Source: Yponomeuta sedellus (Eukaryota > Arthropoda > Insecta > Lepidoptera > Yponomeutidae). Taken from it: a stretch of DNA of 64,000 nucleotides. The notes under the pieces are model-generated. The model was given only the letters and a program-made list of their open reading frames with translations. It had not been told where the DNA came from and did not search any database. The DNA lies in assembly GCA_934045075.1 (NCBI GenBank), contig OW203736.1:7455109-7519108 (forward strand), written 5' to 3'. Shown one piece after another: positions 1 to 10,180 of the stretch. Within the stretch, counting starts at the first letter, position 1. The number at the start of each line of letters is the position of its first letter. The position numbers and the translations under genes were made by a program.

Positions 1-531
1 GTAACACTGAGTATACTGGTAACACTGATAGCAGTTCATAGATCAACCAGTTTTCAGAAGCTACACTCCCTTAATTTCTTTATATGCCTAGACTAGTGTC
101 TTATGTTAGCTAAAAATGAAAAGCATTTTTTTTATTAATTTCGATGATATTTAATTACGTACCCCATAAACATGAAAGGTACTAATATTAAGCTGTTCGA
201 AAATATGATTGTCTGGACTGAAAACCCGAAAACAAAAAAGGGTCCTGCTGGCAAAATAAATCTTTTGTAGGTATATTTCTTATAAACGAATAACTTTTTT
301 ATAAGAAAAGGAAGAAAATCTAAAGGTACTAATTGACCGCTATACGGGGACATATACTACTGGTCTGAAGACCTTCTAACAATGGAGAGTCCTGCTGGCA
401 AAACATGTAAGTATTCTGGCTAACTGTTAAGGTATTATTATCTTACTTATACTTTTCAGAAGGTACTAATTACTAGGTAAGTGAAACTTCAATTTTTAAT
501 CGAATCAGTCGTAGGGTCCTGCTGGGTATAC
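1..531. repeat. AT-rich stretch with three blocks spaced at 147 bp
   Basis: No gene is recognised. The block GGTACTAAT starts at 178, 325 and 472, exactly 147 bp apart, and TCCTGCTGG starts at 243, 390 and 517. Copies one and two also share a short middle block (CTGGACTGAA / CTGGTCTGAA). The sequence between the blocks is diverged. It could be an old tandem repeat or the edge of an unrecognised element. A direct repeat resembling positions 1-31 (AACACTGAGTATAC) recurs near 584-612. Confidence 0.45.
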
Positions 532-776
532 GGACATGCGTACGTGTGGTCGCGTCACCCATCTAGTGTGAGTGAACGTTGTTGGCAACACTAAGTATAG
601 CAACACTGTTGCTTTTTAACTTTTTAATTCTTCTCTCTACGTGGCGCATAGCTAAGGACATTGCTGTTATCATTTTTCGTGTGTTCACCGTGTGTGCATT
701 AAACTGATGCAAATCAGACCCTGTGAGTTTAAATCCACCTACAGTCCACTGCTAGCTCAATCCCAACAAACGTGCC

Positions 777-816
777 ACTGGACGCTGTACAACTCATCTC
801 ATTACGTAGATTAGCT
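777..816 (-). repeat. T3 retroposon end fragment
   Basis: The sequence around GGACGCTGTACAACTCATC and CATTACGTAGAT matches the end shared by the T3 copies near 8600, 40800 and 56700. The rest of 532-1186 holds no gene I recognise; an open frame at 818-1174 has no family features. Confidence 0.5.
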
Positions 817-1186
817 ATTGAAGCTTTGTGAGACAGGACGAAGTAGGCCCCTGAGAGCATGTGTCTTGCATGCCAAGGCTGTAAAGCGAGTAGAAGGTGT
901 TCCGCAAATGGAAATTGGTTTATCCGTGACGCGTTGTGTGATGAATGTCGCGGTATGTCCTCGTATTTGCTTGGGAGCTATATCCTCTAGTGTAGTGTGT
1001 AGTGGATTGTATAAAACGCCGTGGGTTCCAGTAGGTTCGCCTTGCCGTTTATTACAAACACTTTATAGATACGCGCAGAGAGAGAAAAATCAAAGAAACT
1101 GTTCATTCACTCATTCAATTCTCGTACAGTCAGTGTTGCAGTATTGTCAAGATGAAAAAAAAAGATTTGTCTAATACACACCACGG

Positions 1187-1650
1187 GGGCCAAGTCCGGG
1201 TTGGTGGAGGATTGCGAGACTGGCGGGCCTGTCAGAAAATATCAAGCCGCCCATAAGGCTTTTGATATGGCTTAACGACTGTCATTACATGACAGCCGAC
1301 ACCAACGGCTTAACATTCCTTGCCACTCACGCAAGCTCTCGGAAAAATGCCACTAGCGGTAGTCACGGGGCGTTCACCCATCCTGCACCAGACCGTGCCT
1401 GCTGTTGTTTAACCCAAGTGATTGATTCCAATAACTTGGTTCGACTAGGCCACGAGCGCTTCCGAGCGGCGTAGTCGCTTGCCTGCTGTTTCCAAACTCA
1501 AGTGATTGATTCCAATCACTCGGTTCGACTAGGCCACGAGCGCTTCCGAGCGGCGTAGTCACTCGCCTACCGTTGCCAAACTCAAGTGATTGATTCCAAT
1601 CACTCGGTTCGACTAAGCCAGGAGCGCTTCCGAGTGACGAAGTCGCTAAG
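1187..1650 (-). repeat. R2 dispersed repeat with tandem 84-bp head
   Basis: The left part (CACCACGGGGGCCAAGTCC) matches the body of R2 seen more than 15 times in the window. The right part is the R2 head region repeated in tandem. Strand is given for the proposed sense, whose constant 3' end GGGTTGATATCG is missing here. R2 could be a tRNA-headed SINE or a LINE tail; class is not settled. Confidence 0.75.
1415..1650. repeat. 84-bp tandem repeat, about three copies
   Basis: CAAGTGATTGATTCC begins at 1415, 1499 and 1583, giving a constant 84-bp period. Each unit runs through CGGTTCGACTAGGCC and CGAGCGCTTCCGAG. The third copy is the most diverged. The units correspond to the head end of R2. Confidence 0.85.
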
Positions 1651-1734
1651 TAAATGTTATTTGTGTTAAATGGACATTACAAACGTCCGTAACTAAGTGT
1701 TATATTATGTTTAATGCACTAACCCATGCTAAGG

Positions 1735-1960
1735 ACAATGTTAAAAACCTATTTAGAGGCTAAAAATTCCACCCATGCGAATGAATCAATTTGTAGCTTC
1801 TAAATAGGGTTTTAAAATTAAAATAGTTTAATCATGGGGGTACAGCGATATCATTCCGATGTAAAAACCTAACTGCAAAGTAGTTAATTCTAAGTTAATA
1901 ATTCGGGGCTGCAAGTGAAGCAAATTACTTAATAGGTTTTTAAAAATAAGTGTTATAGAA
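1735..1960. repeat. T1 retroposon remnants
   Basis: Positions 1746-1775 match the T1 3' segment (GAGGCTAAAAATTCCACCC) on the minus strand. From about 1838 the T1 leader (TACAGCGATATCATTCCG) follows on the plus strand. The tRNA-like core between them is lost, so this is an eroded inverted T1 unit. Confidence 0.65.
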
Positions 1961-2256
1961 TTTCAGCAAAGAAATTTTTAATTCAGAAACTGGCCATAAG
2001 TGAGGAAACCTCAGATCTAACTACTAGGTACCATTACTGCTTAGTACATCTGTAACTCTATCAGCTATGCAATGAACATCCAATTAGTCATAGTTAATCA
2101 TGTATTGTAGTTGTATGAAATAGGCAGCTGATTTCAGAAAACTTTTTAATTTCTTATACTCGGAAAGTAGTGTTTTTTTGATCTGATTATTGGGTAGAAA
2201 CTGCTGTTTCCCTCCAAAGATAGGGAAAAACTCATTCACATTACTTCCTACCTAAG

Positions 2257-2454
2257 TGTTCGCGCGAGAATCGATCGCGCGACGTAATCATGAATCTGTG
2301 GTCATTCATTCATTATTCTGTCGTTCCGGTGCCGTCGCTCCAGCCATCTGCACACAAATTCGCACTGTGACATACGCGCGTAATAACTGCTCGAATTCTC
2401 AGTGGTTATATACTCTTTGGAATTCTCGTAAAGTGATAGACATTTGGTGACCAA
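2257..2454 (+). mobile_element. LTR (2257-2442) with adjacent primer-binding site
   Basis: A 186-bp segment begins TGTTCGCGCG and ends GATAGACA, so it has the TG...CA ends of an LTR. A TATA-like TTATATACT lies about 35 bp from its end. Two bases after it comes TGGTGACC, the usual start of a tRNA primer-binding site. A 60-codon open frame at 2504-2686 could be a gag start but shows no recognisable motif. No partner LTR was found, so the element is truncated or internally lost. Confidence 0.6.
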
Positions 2455-2699
2455 GAAACTTTATCAGCTCAAAGAACAATATATTGACAATATAAGACTA
2501 TAAGTGAACAGCGCAGGAGTGTTCTCCGTGCGCTGGACGCATCAGCTCATCCATCACCGCTCATCATCTGCCCAACAACTAAAGCTAGCCATCATCCACC
2601 ATCACCAAGTAAGTCCATTCACATCACCTCCCATTCCGCTCTCTCAATCAGCCCATCGTGAGGTAGACCTAGCCGACACTGGCTAACTACCACTAAGGG

Positions 2700-3455
2700 C
2701 CGGAATGAACTTTAAAAATAGAACTATTGTCAGCTGCATAAAACAATTAAAAACTAATTTAAAAAATGATGCGGCCATTGTGAGTTTCTAAACAGCCAGT
2801 GTGAACTTAGCGCAAACTTCTTTGAGCCGAATAAGCCGCAACACGTAGATAGAGTAAAACTATAGATCAAGGCACAGTGTAACCGTTTTCACGTCGGTGA
2901 ATATTATTTATTTGTGTGCGTGAATGTTGCCATAGTAAAAGTGAATTGCCATAATGTGGGGTAAAATATTTCAGTCGTTCATAGGCCATGAATAAAAATG
3001 CAGATTTAGTTTTAAATTTTATAAATCATACAACATGTCTGACAATTGTTTGTAAAACGTAGCAAACGTTTTATAAACAATTGTCATTTTGTATAATTAA
3101 AAATACGTTTTATTTTACACGTTTAAATTTTACAAGTTAAGGCGCTTAGGGACGCTATCTAGGACCACCAATGGAATACAATAATAAACTGTTTTATTAA
3201 TAAGTTTTTTTCATATAAAAAATTACCATATAAAAAATCTTTCGAAGGGTACCTCAGACCACCAAAATGTACATTTTGTCGAAATGTAGAGAGCATATTC
3301 GAGCATTTGATGTAGGTGATCAGTTCTCTCTTCTAATTGCTAGCACCCATTTTTCCAGAACAGAACTATTTTGAAGAAATCTGGAATAGAAACATTGCTA
3401 ATATTAATAAATATTGTAATAAATTAAAATATAATAAGTAGGTAATAACTTTAGT
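2700..3455. other. no gene recognised; one 45-bp hairpin
   Basis: AT-rich sequence without a supported coding frame. An inverted repeat at 3041-3085 pairs GACAATTGTTTGTAAAACG with its near complement across a short loop. It could be a relic MITE; nothing else stands out. Confidence 0.4.
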
Positions 3456-3459
3456 ATTC

Positions 3460-3575
3460 CTTATTATTCGCGATACTCATACATAGCTGTTGTATATTGA
3501 ACGGGTCGATTATTTATTAGGGAAATAAGGTAAATACGTTTTACTTAATAAACAATCGCGGCTAGACGGTATTGT
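3460..3575. repeat. FBa fold-back family fragment
   Basis: Contains the FBa end ATTCGCGATACTCATACATAG, then GATTATTTATTAGG, ATACGTTTTACTTAATAAAC and AATCGCGGCTAGACGG, i.e. both inverted FBa arms with the middle missing. Positions 3576-4115 hold nothing recognised apart from short AT-rich palindromes around 3590-3625. Confidence 0.6.
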
Positions 3576-4119
3576 ACGAGATTCATTGATACAAATTCAA
3601 ATTTGAATTCTATACTGAATTCAAGGGCACATTGCTTGCGGCAGAATGCACAAAAACACCGAAAGGGTTCTTGCGATAAATTCGAGTTGACACATTTTCT
3701 GCTGAGTGGAATGAATGCTGAAAAATTATATGGGCAACAAGTCAAGTAATGATCGGGATTTTCGACATAAACGGATGGCAACATTTTTTTACTCTTCGGT
3801 TTTTTAGGTTAAGAAAGTAAATTCTATTAAATTGCTTTTCTTACGGACTACTTGCAAAGCTACTAGTTGAAACTTAACTAAAATACTCAACACAAGGCAA
3901 CTTTGGGCTTAACAATAATTGAAACACAATCATTACTTACCTATCAAAGGAAACTTCCCCCAAAGCTCTTTCTTAACGATTTCTGCATACGAGTACACTA
4001 CAATTCACCATACTTTTTCTATTTAGGTCACTTTTAATATATCATTTCACAAATACACGGTTGCTCTTCGAAACGGCTAGCGTAGCGTTAAATATGATTA
4101 AATTTTCAAAATCTTGTCG

Positions 4120-4165
4120 TTTGTTTGCCCCCAGAAACGTCAACTTGACACTGGGGGCAAACAAA
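4120..4165. repeat. perfect 15-bp inverted repeat
   Basis: TTTGTTTGCCCCCAG at 4120-4134 is exactly complementary to CTGGGGGCAAACAAA at 4151-4165 with a 16-base loop. It could be the two ends of a very small MITE. There is no poly-T tract or gene context to support a terminator. Confidence 0.6.
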
Positions 4166-4609
4166 AAAAGTAGTTACACTTTTGCTGTTTACTCCATCTC
4201 TTTCTCACCCATGATCGCTACGAAGTTTGTTTCATTTAAAACTTGTATGTGTGTGCTGTGGCTTGCTCTATAGTTTTACTCCCTCTACGCCGCAACAATT
4301 ACGCGGTTAGTTCCATATTTAAAATTTAAAAAGTCGTCATGAATTGGCGGGATAATAATCTGTTATCTGTGACGGATTTCAAAAGAATAGGTAATAATCC
4401 TTTATGCTTAGATTTGAATATTAAAAATGTGTTTATAATTTCCTCATATTCGAAATGACAAGTAGAGTGTTTGTTTAATGCGGGTAAAAAAATCCATTCC
4501 TGCTCGGATTATAGCCGTCTAAATACCTCGGGAATTGATTCTTTCGACCCTCGGTTAACAATCTACTATTCTTCCTTCCATCTCAATCAATCAATCAACC
4601 TATTGATTG

Positions 4610-4680
4610 AGATGGATATACTCGTCCACTAGTGGACATAAGCCTCCCCAAGGCACGCCACTTCCTCCACGCATAGTAAC
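4610..4680 (-). mobile_element. LINE 3' tail fragment
   Basis: The stretch reading CTAGTGGACATAAGCCTCCC and CAAGGCACGCCACTTCC resembles the segment at 59030-59100. It is the type of sequence found at the 3' end of insect RTE-like LINEs. No coding frame remains. Confidence 0.5.
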
Positions 4681-4689
4681 TATATCATA

Positions 4690-5150
4690 CATTCTATAAC
4701 TGGCCAGAACTTAATCTGCAGGTTTGCTATGGGTCATTCGAATAGTGGCGTAGTGGTCGGGTCATCTATCTTCCTCCAAAATGGTCGATACTGATGCTGG
4801 CTGACCCCTGCGTTATGCTCGTGAACGATTGTTGTTCGTGTGGTCGAGTGGTGGCGTGGTTGCCGGGTCATCTATCTTCCTCCAAAATGGTTGAGACTGA
4901 TGATGGCTGACCCCTGCGTTATGCTCGTAAACGAGGGTTGTTCGTGTGTATGGCCGCCTCGAGTTATTGATTGCATTATGAAATCTAATAGGTAGCAACT
5001 GTCGGGAGCAACTGATGTACGAGTATTAGATTAAATATGACTTGAGAAAAGATGGTCAGTGTGGAGTTTTTTTTCTCGCTGCCGTTTTCTTCCACTACAC
5101 TACGGCCCGATGGCAGTGACTTACAATTTACATTGTACATTCAGCACCCA
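4690..5150 (+). repeat. F8 dispersed repeat with internal duplication
   Basis: Matches 14868-15240 inside intron 2 of the carboxypeptidase gene, including CATCTATCTTCCTCCAAAAT, TGCGTTATGCTCGTGAACG and the end CACTACACTACGGCCC. A segment of about 120 bp is duplicated head to tail at about 4740-4855 and 4855-4930. Class unknown. Positions 5151-5483 hold nothing recognised. Confidence 0.65.
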
Positions 5151-5494
5151 GAATATAGATGTTTTACGTTGAAATTGATTTCATTTCATTTCACTCGAGA
5201 ACCTTACACGCAAACTCTGCACCATTAACAGTAGGTACTCAGTTCCTCATGTAATTCCTTTTATGGCACCGTTGCTACTGATAATTTGCACGAACGCCAC
5301 CGACGACTTTGTTGGTTCAGCGTTGGAAACTTGCAAGCAACCTGTTGATCTTACAGTATTCTATCGAGTCCCAACTTGTTCACACTAGTTAAAGGATGTA
5401 GTTATAATGTGTACCAGATGAAATTGACTTAGTAAACGAATGAAACCAGAACTTGGGTGAGGTAAACGTGAATTGATATCACGATCACAATATT

Positions 5495-5820
5495 ATAACA
5501 TATTTTAAACTTTCGCGACTTGTACACATAGAATATTTTCGGAGCTTAATCGCGTAGTAATTTATTGCTATTTAACCTCGACGTTTTGACGACGTTGCAG
5601 TCATCGTGGTCACGAGAAGACTGATGGCTGGCACCCGTTCGCATCTTCGGCTGATAAGGTTTCAGACTACTTTGTGATGGCTGATCAGCCATCCATCGGG
5701 TGGCATCCACGGGTGCCAGCCATCAGTCTTCTCGTGACCACGATGACTGCAACGTCGTCAAAACGTCGAGGTAAAATAACAATAAATTACTACGCGATTA
5801 AGCCCCGAAAATATTCTATC
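5495..5820 (+). mobile_element. FBb fold-back retroposon, copy 1
   Basis: Two arms of about 110 bp (5527-5637 and 5710-5821) are about 97% complementary around a 72-bp spacer. The element is flanked by the perfect 11-bp direct repeat ATCACAATATT (5484-5494 and 5821-5831). The right arm carries AACGTCGTC followed by AAAACGTCGAGG, one base from the GAAACGTC seen in other copies. No open frame of note. Confidence 0.85.
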
Positions 5821-6029
5821 ATCACAATATTTTATGTATATGGCTCGGTAGCATAATATGGGGGCTCTGACACAGCGCCTTGATTATCTAACTTTATTTA
5901 TGATTAAGTTTGACTGAAGCGCGGTTTAATAAATGTATAACACTTTGTTACACTTTGTACCAAAAGAGCTACTATAATATTAAGGATTATTTAGAGGACA
6001 ATGATGTCTAGAATGCAAGCATGTAAAAT

Positions 6030-6108
6030 GCACAACCTTGCGCTCTGGCGCTCATTAGGGGAGGGCTATGTCCAGCAGTGGACTAGTATAGCCTGACGAC
6101 GACGAAAT
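6030..6108 (+). mobile_element. RTE-type LINE 3' end
   Basis: Translates as NLALWRSLGEGYVQQWTS followed by a stop, the C-terminal end typical of RTE-like reverse transcriptase ORFs, followed by a GACGAC microsatellite tail. It is strongly 5'-truncated, as expected for LINE insertions. The same end occurs at 26806 and 52490. Confidence 0.75.
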
Positions 6109-6114
6109 AATTAT

Positions 6115-6195
6115 TAACGATAATTTATCAAGCAAAACGGAATTACCCCAATTCCCGACGTTTTGGCAAGGTTGCAGTTGCCATGATGATGGGTA
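6115..6195 (+). repeat. FBa fragment
   Basis: AATTCCCGACGTTTTGGCAA followed by GGTTGCAGTTGCCATGATGA matches the conserved centre of FBa on its minus orientation. Positions 6196-6600 hold no recognised gene. Confidence 0.55.
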
Positions 6196-6611
6196 AGCTT
6201 AAGTTGCGAGTACAGTTTGTGTTTCTTGAACGAATGACCTATTGTATCAATAAAATAATACAGTAGACAAAAAAATAGAGAATTGTAGATAAAGTTTTTA
6301 TTGACAGTTTGTTTACAGTGTGGAACTTTGATCTAGTATAGAGCTTCGCTAGTAACTTCATATACGGACTATTCTGAGCTTGCGATGTGGTCGTCAACAC
6401 ACTGCTAGGGTGAAGTTTTTGAAACTTAGAGAAACCGCTTAGAGAACCAGTGTTACAGTGGTTAGTGATATTCGCCCTTATAAAAACACAATTCCTTGGC
6501 CTTTGCATTTTCGTAATGAGATGATTTATACAGAGTCCACTGGGATCTTCACTCACACGTGTGAGAGTTATGCGGGAATATAGAATCGGACATACTTACA
6601 TACGTGCACAG

Positions 6612-7014
6612 ATACATACATACATACATACATACATAGGTACATACATACATACATACATACATACATACATACATACATACATACATACATACATACA
6701 TGCATGCATGCATGTATGTATGTATGTATGTATGTATGTATGTATGTATGTATGTATGTATGTATGTATGTATCTGTACATACATACATACATACATACA
6801 TACATACATACATACATACATACATACATACATACATACATACATACATACATACATACATACATACATACATACATACATACATACATACATACATACA
6901 TACATACATACATACATACATACATACATACATACATACATACATACATACATACATACATACATACATACATACACCCTTACATACAAGCATACACACA
7001 CACACACATACATG
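6612..7014. repeat. CATA tetranucleotide microsatellite with strand switch
   Basis: (CATA)n runs to 6700, then TGCATGCATGCATG, then (TATG)n at 6714-6772, then (CATA)n again to 6976 with a degenerate tail ending in (CA)n. The TATG block is the reverse complement of its flanks, so the array is an imperfect palindrome. All open frames here are repeat artefacts. Confidence 0.95.
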
Positions 7015-7255
7015 CTTTGAAACTAATTGTATTTGGGGTGCTGCGAGAGCGATGGAAGGTTGACAATGTTCTGTCAGGGGTCACCACTATGGGGTGCGAT
7101 GCCAGATTACCTCCCCGTGTGCCCTTTTGCTTCCGTTCCTACTGATTCATCTGGAACCAGTGGAAAGGGTAAGTGGCAAGGGCCGGTGCACCCTGGGCGC
7201 TGGTCAGTAACTTCTCTTTATGGGATCTTGCTGGCCAGCGGCGAAAAATCTGGCG

Positions 7256-7605
7256 GGAGGGGTCGCGTGGGCCTTGTTTCACCCTGTGAAGCGGGACCCA
7301 GGCGACCAACCGATTGAAGGATCGACTGGGGGGGGCGCCGCTGCGCGAAAGCGCGCGCGCCTCGTACCAGTCGGACCAGAGTGGCCGTGGGCGGAGGGTC
7401 GGGGGACCCTCTGCCTCCATCACGGCAGGAGGGGTCGCGTGGGCCTTGTTTCACTCTGTGGAGCGGGACCCAGGCGACCAACCGATTGAAGGACCGACTG
7501 GGGGGGGGGGCGCCGCTCTGCGGAAGCGCGCGCGCCTCGTACCAGTCGGACCAGAGTGGCCGCCGGGTCGCGGAGGGTCGGGGGACCCTCCGCCTCCATC
7601 ACGGC
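7256..7605. repeat. GC-rich tandem duplication, 172-bp period
   Basis: GGTCGCGTGGGCCTTG occurs at 7261 and 7433. The units continue through GGGACCCAGGCGACCAACC and CCAGTCGGACCAGAGTGGCC with few differences. Two full units are present. Open frames on both strands follow from the high GC content. Confidence 0.85.
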
Positions 7606-7729
7606 GGGCCGGAGGGCGCCCTTGCGTGTTCCGAGGGTGCCTTCTGGCACGGAGGGGGCCCGCGCGGTCGCTCTCCGCCTTCTCTGCTTTCAGAGAAGCG
7701 CTGGTGAGTGACGCGACGGGCCTCGCGTG

Positions 7730-7930
7730 TGTGGGGCGTGTGGGGGCCAAAAGGATACGTTGGCCCCCATGCGCCCCAACGAGGAGGTGCGCCGCCCTCC
7801 TCTATTCCCATTGGACCACACAATAATGGGATGGAGGGGGCGGCGCGTTGGGGCGTGTGGGAACCAAGATCTTACGCACTTGGCCCCTATACGCTCCAAC
7901 GAAGAGATGCGGCGTTCCCTCGCCCTGTTC
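7730..7930. repeat. second tandem pair in the GC-rich block, about 118 bp
   Basis: GGGGCGTGTGGG followed by a TTGGCCCC core and CGCYCCAACGARGAG appears at about 7734 and again at about 7852, more diverged than the 172-bp pair. It lies inside the GC-rich interior of the LTR-derived block. Confidence 0.65.
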
Positions 7931-8595
7931 CTGCGGGCGGGGCAGGGACGCCGCCGAAGGAGTGCCCGAAAGGGCGCCCGCAGACGGGGTCGCGGAAGTG
8001 TGTGCAAGCGTCCCCGTGGCCCCGTCCTTTGCGGTGCGGAGGAACACCCCAGGAGTTTTAGTCGGTATACCGCCCTTTTCAGGGCGGGGAGTCCGACATA
8101 ACCACTGTGCTCTACCGAGCCGGTGGTACCCGTAATTGAGGTTTCTCCTGGGTAACAAAAAAAAGGGGTCACCACTATAGGAAAGAGCGGGTGATCGTGC
8201 TCTTCCGCTATTAAGGGAAATTTCCCGCCAGGCAGATCGTATGCCTGAGGGCGGCCGGTCCAACTATTGTTAGTCGGACGTTATATTTATGGTATATGCA
8301 GGAATGTTGGAGTTTGTAGTGCGCGCGAAAAGTTGACATGTACTCGCCACGATACCAACCAAATTTTGTTAGAAACTCGTGTAAGGCTCGATCAGCTCTA
8401 CCAGGTATTATCAGCGCCTTAAAGGGGATTGTTATCTGACTAGGGTAAACCTCAAAAGTTATGACACTGCTAGATAAAATTAAATAAACGCGTAAACGAA
8501 TGATGACTAAAACATAATAATTGCATTTACTTTTTTAAAGTGTGTAAGATGTTCATTCGTATCGTCCTCGTATCCTCGCTTCCAAAACCGCTAAT

Positions 8596-9006
8596 AATAA
8601 TATTGGCCTTTTTGCATCTACTTAATGAGATGATTTATGCAGCGTCCAGTGGTATCTTCACTCACACTAGATGAGTAAAAGGACCACTCCGACGCTGTAG
8701 TGCCTGGGACACGGTTTTATAGATGGTGTAGGCTCGCCCAGCCAGTATGTATACTATCCTGACAGCTTAGTCGGCCTAGCCCATAGGAAAGACTAGTCAA
8801 TACGTGCGGAGCTAACCGAGCCGCGGGTTTCCTCACGATGTTTTCCTTTACAGTTAGCGTGTGGTATTGCGACTACAAATTTGCAAATGTACGTAACTTT
8901 GAAATTAAACAAAGTCATTGGTACATGCCCGCGCTCGGGATCGAACCTGGGGCTCTCGCTTGCCAGTCCATGGTTCTACCCACTGAGCTACTCGTACAAC
9001 CGCTTC
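8596..9006 (-). mobile_element. T3 tRNA-headed retroposon, near full length
   Basis: On the minus strand it starts with AGTAGCTCAGTGGGTAGAAC (A box) and CAGGTTCGATCCC-type B box, then GGGCATGTACCAATGACTTTG. The body (AAAACATCGTGAGGAAACCC; GGCCGACTAAGCTGTCAGGA) ends in TGCATCTACTTAATGAG. The layout is a Pol III-promoted SINE of about 400 bp. The same body occurs at 24400, 33945, 40315 and 56650. Confidence 0.85.
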
Positions 9007-9059
9007 AAAAAGTTAAAACCGCTTCAAAAAACCGCTAAAGTTACACATATTTAATGAAT

Positions 9060-9840
9060 AATAGAAATGTTTAAAACATATTGTATGGAATCAGGCGTTA
9101 CTTTGCGGAATTCCATAATAGCATTAAAATGTGAAAATTACTTTGCTAAATTCGCGTATTCTCTCACACAAGTATTGGTGTCGGTGGTGGAGTGTTCGTG
9201 TCTTGCTTCTGCTTGAAAAAGTGGGACGGAGGGCGGTGCATTAACTTACCGCATGGTGCTTGTGGGATTTTTGGCAGAATATAGCAAAGAATTTTCACAT
9301 TTTAATGCTAGGCATTATGGATTTCCGCATGCCATTTCCGGATTCCCATTTTGGAGGAATTTATCAAAGTAATTTTCACATTTTAATGTATAAAACAATC
9401 TTTAAATATAGTTTATAGTGTCTAGCTTCTGCTTGAAAAAGGGGGACTGAGGGCGGTGCATTAACTAACCGCATGGTGTTTGTGGGATTTTTGGATGAAT
9501 TTAGCAAAGTAATTTTCACATTTTAATGTATAAAACAATCTTTAAATATAGTTTATAGTGTCTTGCTTCTGCTTAAAAAAGGGGGGCTGAGGGCGGTGCA
9601 TTAACTAACCGCATGGTGCTTGTGGGATTTTTTGAGGAATTTAGCAAAGTAATTTTCACATTTTAATTTACAAAACAATCTTTAAATATAGTTTATAGTG
9701 TCTTGCTTCTGCTTAAAAAATGGGGGGCTGAGGTCGGTGCATTAACGAACCGCATGGTGCTTGTGGGATTTTTGGAGGAATTTAGCAAAGTAATTTTCAC
9801 ATTTTAATGTTTAAAACAATCTTTAAATGTAGTTTATAGG
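9060..9840. repeat. F9 tandem repeat, 140-bp unit
   Basis: TCTTGCTTCTGCTT or a close variant starts at 9201, 9421, 9561 and 9701, so the last three units are 140 bp apart and the first is longer. Each unit has GGCGGTGCATTAACTAACCG and AATTTAGCAAAGTAATTTTC. A related single copy lies at 25260-25500. Confidence 0.85.
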
Positions 9841-9954
9841 TGTACACTGCAGTAGCTACCTATAGACCTATGATTAGGACTCCGCAGTGCTTAGTTACCG
9901 TATTTCTTATGTTGACAATATTGTAACGTTAATACATCCTATTTCAGTTATTAA

Positions 9955-10180
9955 TAATAATAAACATTCATGGACATATTACACAGATCTCGTTAGCCCT
10001 ATACTAAGTACAACTTAATGACTTGTATTATAGGTTCTAACTCGACGATAGATTTAATACAATACATACATAGATAACATCCAAGACCCGAGACAAACTA
10101 GAAAAGTTCGTTTCCTAGTTTGACCCGGGTCTCGGGGATCGACCCCGAGACCTACATCCCTATTTTCTTACTTGCTTCTT
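9955..10180 (-). mobile_element. T5 tRNA-headed retroposon
   Basis: The minus strand reads GGTCTCGGGGTCGATCCCCG (B-box region), then AAACTAGGAAACGAACTTTT and CTCGGGTCTTGGATGTTATC, ending with AATATGTCCATGAA. It matches 16038-16300 and 42335-42585. The 5' part of the tRNA-like head is lost. Positions 10181-10800 hold a short CT microsatellite (10301-10320) and a small hairpin near 10380-10425. Confidence 0.75.

Larger units (their letters stand above)
7012..8352 (-). mobile_element. miniature LTR element relative with GC-rich interior
   Basis: On the minus strand an LTR-like segment runs 8352 to 8176. It matches the 201-bp LTRs at 28572 and 29179 but lacks about 25 bp. It is followed by GTGGTGACCCC, the primer-site start. 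The interior (8163-7091) is very GC-rich and has no recognised protein. At 7090-7012 the primer-site motif appears again, now followed by the normal interior of the 28.6-kb element (TGACAGAACATTGTCAACC). A second LTR is absent and the block ends at the CATA microsatellite. Confidence 0.75.

Noticed and set aside
178..525. CRISPR-like regular array
   Set aside because: Only three diverged units with 9-12-bp cores at 147-bp spacing, in a eukaryotic genome and without cas genes.
818..1174. 118-codon open frame
   Set aside because: No domain, signal peptide or similarity to any family I recognise; it begins in a T3 remnant and has no splice or promoter context.
5495..5820. Assembly fold-back artefact
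   Set aside because: The arms differ by several substitutions, a unique spacer is present and an 11-bp target duplication flanks the element, so a true insertion is more likely.
6549..7145. Several long open frames reading YIHT or CMYV repeats
   Set aside because: They are translations of the CATA/TATG microsatellite in every frame and carry no protein signal.
7139..8263. Many overlapping open frames on both strands
   Set aside because: High GC removes stop codons by chance; no frame shows a conserved motif and the frames overlap each other.
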